A program made the translations under genes and the position numbers. 8,129 nucleotides of DNA from JAYTQG01 sp043746815 (lineage in GTDB: Bacteria > Actinomycetota > Thermoleophilia > Miltoncostaeales > Miltoncostaeaceae). The first letter of the stretch is position 1. The number at the start of each line of letters is the position of its first letter. The stretch is taken from NCBI GenBank assembly GCA_043746815.1, contig JAYTQG010000177.1, positions 1 to 8,129 on the forward strand, given 5' to 3'. This document shows positions 5,858 through 8,129 of this stretch, piece by piece. The notes below the pieces were generated by a model. The model was given only the letters and a program-made list of their open reading frames with translations, made no database searches and was not told where the DNA came from.

Positions 5858-7146
5858 GGAACGGCGCGCGCGGACAGGCGCTTCCCATGGTCGTGCTCCT
5901 GGGGGCGCTGCTGTCGATCGGTGCGCTTTCCGTCGGCGCACTCGGATGGGTTCACGTCGCACGGGCGCGTGCGCAGACGGCCGCCGATGCCGCGGCCCTC
6001 TCTGCCGGACGCCTGCTGGCGGCACATCTTGCGGATGTCTCGGCCACGCCGCCGCGGGACCAGCAGCGCGCCTTCCATCAGTTTGAGGACGAGGCTCGCA
6101 ACGTGGCGCGGGCGTCGGGCGGGCAGGTTGAGCGTTTGTGGAATCCCGACACGCGAACGTGGCCGCCGACGAGTGTGGAGGTTCGCGTCGTTGTCCGCGG
6201 ACCATTCGGACTTCGCGTCCCTGCGGTCGCCCGCGCCGAACTCTCGATGGGGGCAGGACAGGACGGTACGACCACGTGGGCAGGCACGGGGGGTGGCTAC
6301 CACGGCCCCCTGGTGACGCGTGACGGAAAGCCCATGTGCCCGGTCGTCGGCGCCGCGTTTGATGCGATGGACGCCGCCGCTCGTCGAGATGGCGTGGATC
6401 TCGTCGTGACCTCCGGCTACCGCACCGACGCCGAGCAGGCGCTCCTCTTCGCGGCTCACCCGGACCCGAAGTGGGTGGCGCCGCCCGGCACCAGCCGCCA
6501 CCGGGAGGCGACCGAGCTTGACATCTCCATTGGGGGTGGTCCCGCCTGGGGCTGGCTGGCCGCCACCGCCGGAAGGTTTGGCTTCCTCCAGCGGTATTCG
6601 TGGGAGCCGTGGCACTACGGCTACCTTCCGGGTTGCGGACCGGGTGGTGCGGTTGCGGAGGGAACCGCCGCTGAGGGTGCGTTACCGGATTGGGTTCCGT
6701 CTCAGTACCGGGCGAGTGTGGCCACTGCCTCGGCCCGTGCGGGGGTGCCACCCATACTCCTGGCTGCGCTCCTGCAATCCGAATCGGGATTCACTCCCCG
6801 CGCGGTCAGCCCCGTCGGGGCGCTGGGGATCGCCCAGTTCATGCCCGCAACGGCAGCTGCGGTGGGATTGAGGGACCCCTTCGATCCGGCTCAGGCGATT
6901 CCGGCGGCGGCGAGACTGCTTGGGGCACACTTGCGTGACTTTGGCGGATCAGTTCCGCTCGCGCTGGCGGCCTACAACGCGGGCCCAGGCGCTGTTCGCC
7001 GCTACGGCGGTGTTCCTCCGTATGCCGAGACGCGAGCCTACGTGGCGCGCATCACAGCCCTTGCGGGTGGCGCAACCCTTCTGATTCCAAGTGGTGACGC
7101 CGTCGTTCTGGTGGCCGCGGACGATGGGGGCGGCCAACCGTCGTGA
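5854..7146 (+). CDS. TadG-like anchor fused to M15 peptidase and SLT transglycosylase
   Basis: This 430-residue protein has three parts. Residues 1-55 are a Tad/TadG-like N-terminus: leader MRNGARG, then QALPM, a hydrophobic helix to about 33, then RARAQTAADAAALSAGR. Residues 56-132 are the usual TadG-like exterior segment. Residues 160-260 are an M15 (VanY-type) peptidase, with zinc ligands His216 and Asp223 in SRHREATELD, Glu251 as likely base and His254 in EPWHYGY. Residues 278-400 are an SLT domain: catalytic Glu310 in QSESGF, GALGIAQFMP at 322-331 and AAYNAGPGA at 372-380. Topology should put both enzymes outside the membrane, trimming stem peptides and cutting glycan strands of peptidoglycan. 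The GTG start overlaps the previous stop as GTGA. The M15 motif has Ala219 where Gly is usual, and position +5 of the leader is Met rather than Glu, so processing may differ from the two TadE-like partners. The three-domain reading is strong; the biological role is inferred. Confidence 0.9.
   Translation: MRNGARGQALPMVVLLGALLSIGALSVGALGWVHVARARAQTAADAAALSAGRLLAAHLADVSATPPRDQQRAFHQFEDEARNVARASGGQVERLWNPDTRTWPPTSVEVRVVVRGPFGLRVPAVARAELSMGAGQDGTTTWAGTGGGYHGPLVTRDGKPMCPVVGAAFDAMDAAARRDGVDLVVTSGYRTDAEQALLFAAHPDPKWVAPPGTSRHREATELDISIGGGPAWGWLAATAGRFGFLQRYSWEPWHYGYLPGCGPGGAVAEGTAAEGALPDWVPSQYRASVATASARAGVPPILLAALLQSESGFTPRAVSPVGALGIAQFMPATAAAVGLRDPFDPAQAIPAAARLLGAHLRDFGGSVPLALAAYNAGPGAVRRYGGVPPYAETRAYVARITALAGGATLLIPSGDAVVLVAADDGGGQPS
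6331..6633 (+). other. M15 VanY-type peptidase domain
   Basis: This encodes residues 160-260. Visible motifs are TSGYRT (186-191), the SxHx6D zinc site (Ser214, His216, Asp223) and EPWH (251-254). Family members hydrolyse D-Ala-D-Ala or related cross-bridge bonds; the exact substrate cannot be told from sequence. Cys162 and Cys261 flank the domain and could form a disulfide outside the cell. Confidence 0.85.
6685..7053 (+). other. SLT lytic transglycosylase domain
   Basis: This encodes residues 278-400. It has Glu310 in an ESGF context, the G-LGIAQFMPATA motif and the YNAGPGAVRRYGG motif, all diagnostic of family-1 (GH23) lytic transglycosylases, which cleave MurNAc-GlcNAc bonds to give 1,6-anhydro ends. 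Confidence 0.9.
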
Positions 7147-7152
7147 CGGACC

Positions 7153-7167
7153 TATACTCGGCCGGTG
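7153..7167 (+). promoter_or_regulatory. uvrC promoter -10 box, leaderless start
   Basis: TATACT at 7153-7158 is the best -10 match in the window. CGGCCG (6 nt) separates it from the GTG at 7165. The box begins 6 nt after the stop of the hydrolase gene, so uvrC probably has its own leaderless transcript, though readthrough from the TadE operon is possible. No -35 element is clear. Confidence 0.65.
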
Positions 7168-8129
7168 ACCGAGCCCCGACGTGCCCCGCTTCGGGAACAA
7201 CTGCGCGCCCTTCCGGACCAGCCTGGCGTCTACATCTACCGCGACGCGGGGGACGCAGTTCTGTACGTCGGCAAGGCAAAGTCGCTTCGCAAGCGGGTTC
7301 GCTCGTACTTCCAGGCTCCCATTCGGCCGACTGACGAGGACGACATCGGCGAGGCGCCCGGGCCACGGATCGGTATCGAGGCGAAGGTCGCGGAGCTCGT
7401 CACCCGGATCGATCGCCTGGAGTTCGTGGTCACATCCTCAGAGACTGAAGCACTGATCCTCGAAGCGAACCTCGTCAAGGCCCACCGCCCGCCCTTCAAT
7501 ATCCGCCTGCGCGATGACAAGAGCTACCCGTACATCGCGATCAGCCTGGACGAGGCGTACCCCAGGGTCTACTTCACACGTGAGCGCCACCGGGCCGATC
7601 GCCGTTACTTCGGCCCGTTTTCCAGCGCCTCGAAGGTGCGCGAGACGCTGAACCTGCTTGGCAAGATCTTCCCGAGTCGTCCGTGCGAGGGGACGGAGCC
7701 GGGCCGTCCATCGGGGATTCCGTGTCTGGATTACCACATCAAGCGCTGCCTGGCCCCGTGCGTCGACTACATCAGCAAGGCCGAGTACCGAGGATTGATC
7801 GATCGGACGATGGCATTTTTGGGCGGTGAGTACCGCGAATTAGAGCGCGAGTTGACCACGGAGATGGAACTCGCCGCGCTGAGTCAGGAATACGAACGCG
7901 CGGGCGTCGCGCGAGATCGCCTCAGCGCGATCCGCCACCTCATGCAGCGCCAATGGGCCACGAATGAGGCCGTCGGGACGGTGGACGTGCTGGGCGTCGC
8001 CGTGCGTGACGACGCCGCGAACGTTCAGGTTCTTCAGGTTCGCGACGGCGTGATGCAGGACCGCCAGTCGTTCTTCCTGGAGACCCCTGGTGTCGCCGAT
8101 CCTGGTGAGGTGATCGAGGGCTTCTGCCT
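7165..8129 (+). CDS. uvrC: UvrABC excinuclease subunit C, 5' part
   Basis: UvrC cuts damaged DNA on both sides of a lesion after loading by UvrA and UvrB in nucleotide excision repair. The frame is open from GTG 7165 to the window end (321 codons, about half of a usual UvrC) and continues beyond it. The GIY-YIG nuclease domain covers about residues 18-110: GVYIY (21-25), LYVGKAKSLRKRVRSYF (33-49) and catalytic-region ETEALILEANLVK (93-105). LRDDKSYPYI and RYFGPF follow. Cys174, Cys187, Cys195 and Cys199 match the four-cysteine set reported to hold an iron-sulfur cluster in E. coli UvrC. The UVR (UvrB-binding) motif lies near 235-260. Compared with E. coli there is an extra acidic stretch of about 15 residues after SYF (about 51-68). 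The GTG gives the expected short N-terminus and fits the -10 box. The C-terminal RNase H-like nuclease and HhH domains lie outside the window. Confidence 0.97.
   Translation, partial: MTEPRRAPLREQLRALPDQPGVYIYRDAGDAVLYVGKAKSLRKRVRSYFQAPIRPTDEDDIGEAPGPRIGIEAKVAELVTRIDRLEFVVTSSETEALILEANLVKAHRPPFNIRLRDDKSYPYIAISLDEAYPRVYFTRERHRADRRYFGPFSSASKVRETLNLLGKIFPSRPCEGTEPGRPSGIPCLDYHIKRCLAPCVDYISKAEYRGLIDRTMAFLGGEYRELERELTTEMELAALSQEYERAGVARDRLSAIRHLMQRQWATNEAVGTVDVLGVAVRDDAANVQVLQVRDGVMQDRQSFFLETPGVADPGEVIEGFC

Noticed and set aside
5492..6751. 419-codon minus-strand frame opposite the TadE operon and hydrolase gene
   Set aside because: Arg/Pro-rich shadow; the plus strand carries clear Tad, M15 and SLT motifs.

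Overview
This high-GC window looks like chromosome from an actinobacterium, most plausibly class Thermoleophilia (order Solirubrobacterales or a relative). That placement is an inference. It rests on GC-rich codon use, GTG starts with a -10 box only 6 nt upstream (leaderless architecture), TadE/TadG-like envelope genes, and a secreted protein carrying the Cys...Trp-Leu-Arg-Asp-Gly...Cys Ig-like module common in that class. No rRNA, tRNA, CRISPR array or insertion sequence was found.

Layout: (1) 105-2009 (+) is a complete thrS, threonyl-tRNA synthetase. (2) 2014-2385 (+) is a small polytopic membrane protein of unknown function, 4 nt downstream. (3) 2397-5150 (-) converges on it with 11 nt between stops. 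It encodes a 917-residue secreted protein with 14 propeller-type repeats, an Ig-like domain and a beta-rich tail. (4) 5151-5264 is a divergent promoter region. (5) 5265-7146 (+) is a three-gene operon joined by two GTGA stop/start overlaps. It holds two paralogous TadE-like pseudopilins and a 430-residue protein that fuses a TadG-like membrane-anchoring N-terminus to an M15 (VanY-type) peptidase and an SLT lytic transglycosylase. (6) 7165 to the window end (+) is the first 321 codons of uvrC.

The housekeeping ends (thrS, uvrC) frame an accessory envelope module. All three products of 5265-7146 carry a short basic leader ending in Gly-Gln before a hydrophobic helix, as in Tad/Flp pseudopilins. 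The last one should place two peptidoglycan-cutting domains outside the membrane. A plausible reading is a small pseudopilin-like envelope machine carrying its own bifunctional wall hydrolase, perhaps linked to the divergently encoded secreted propeller protein. No Tad ATPase, platform protein or prepilin peptidase lies in the window, so any such machinery must be elsewhere.

Three transcription units (thrS, the TadE operon, uvrC) share one start architecture: TAnnnT, exactly 6 nt, then GTG, with no Shine-Dalgarno. The membrane protein behind thrS instead has an SD-like GAGGG, and the internal operon genes use GTGA overlaps.
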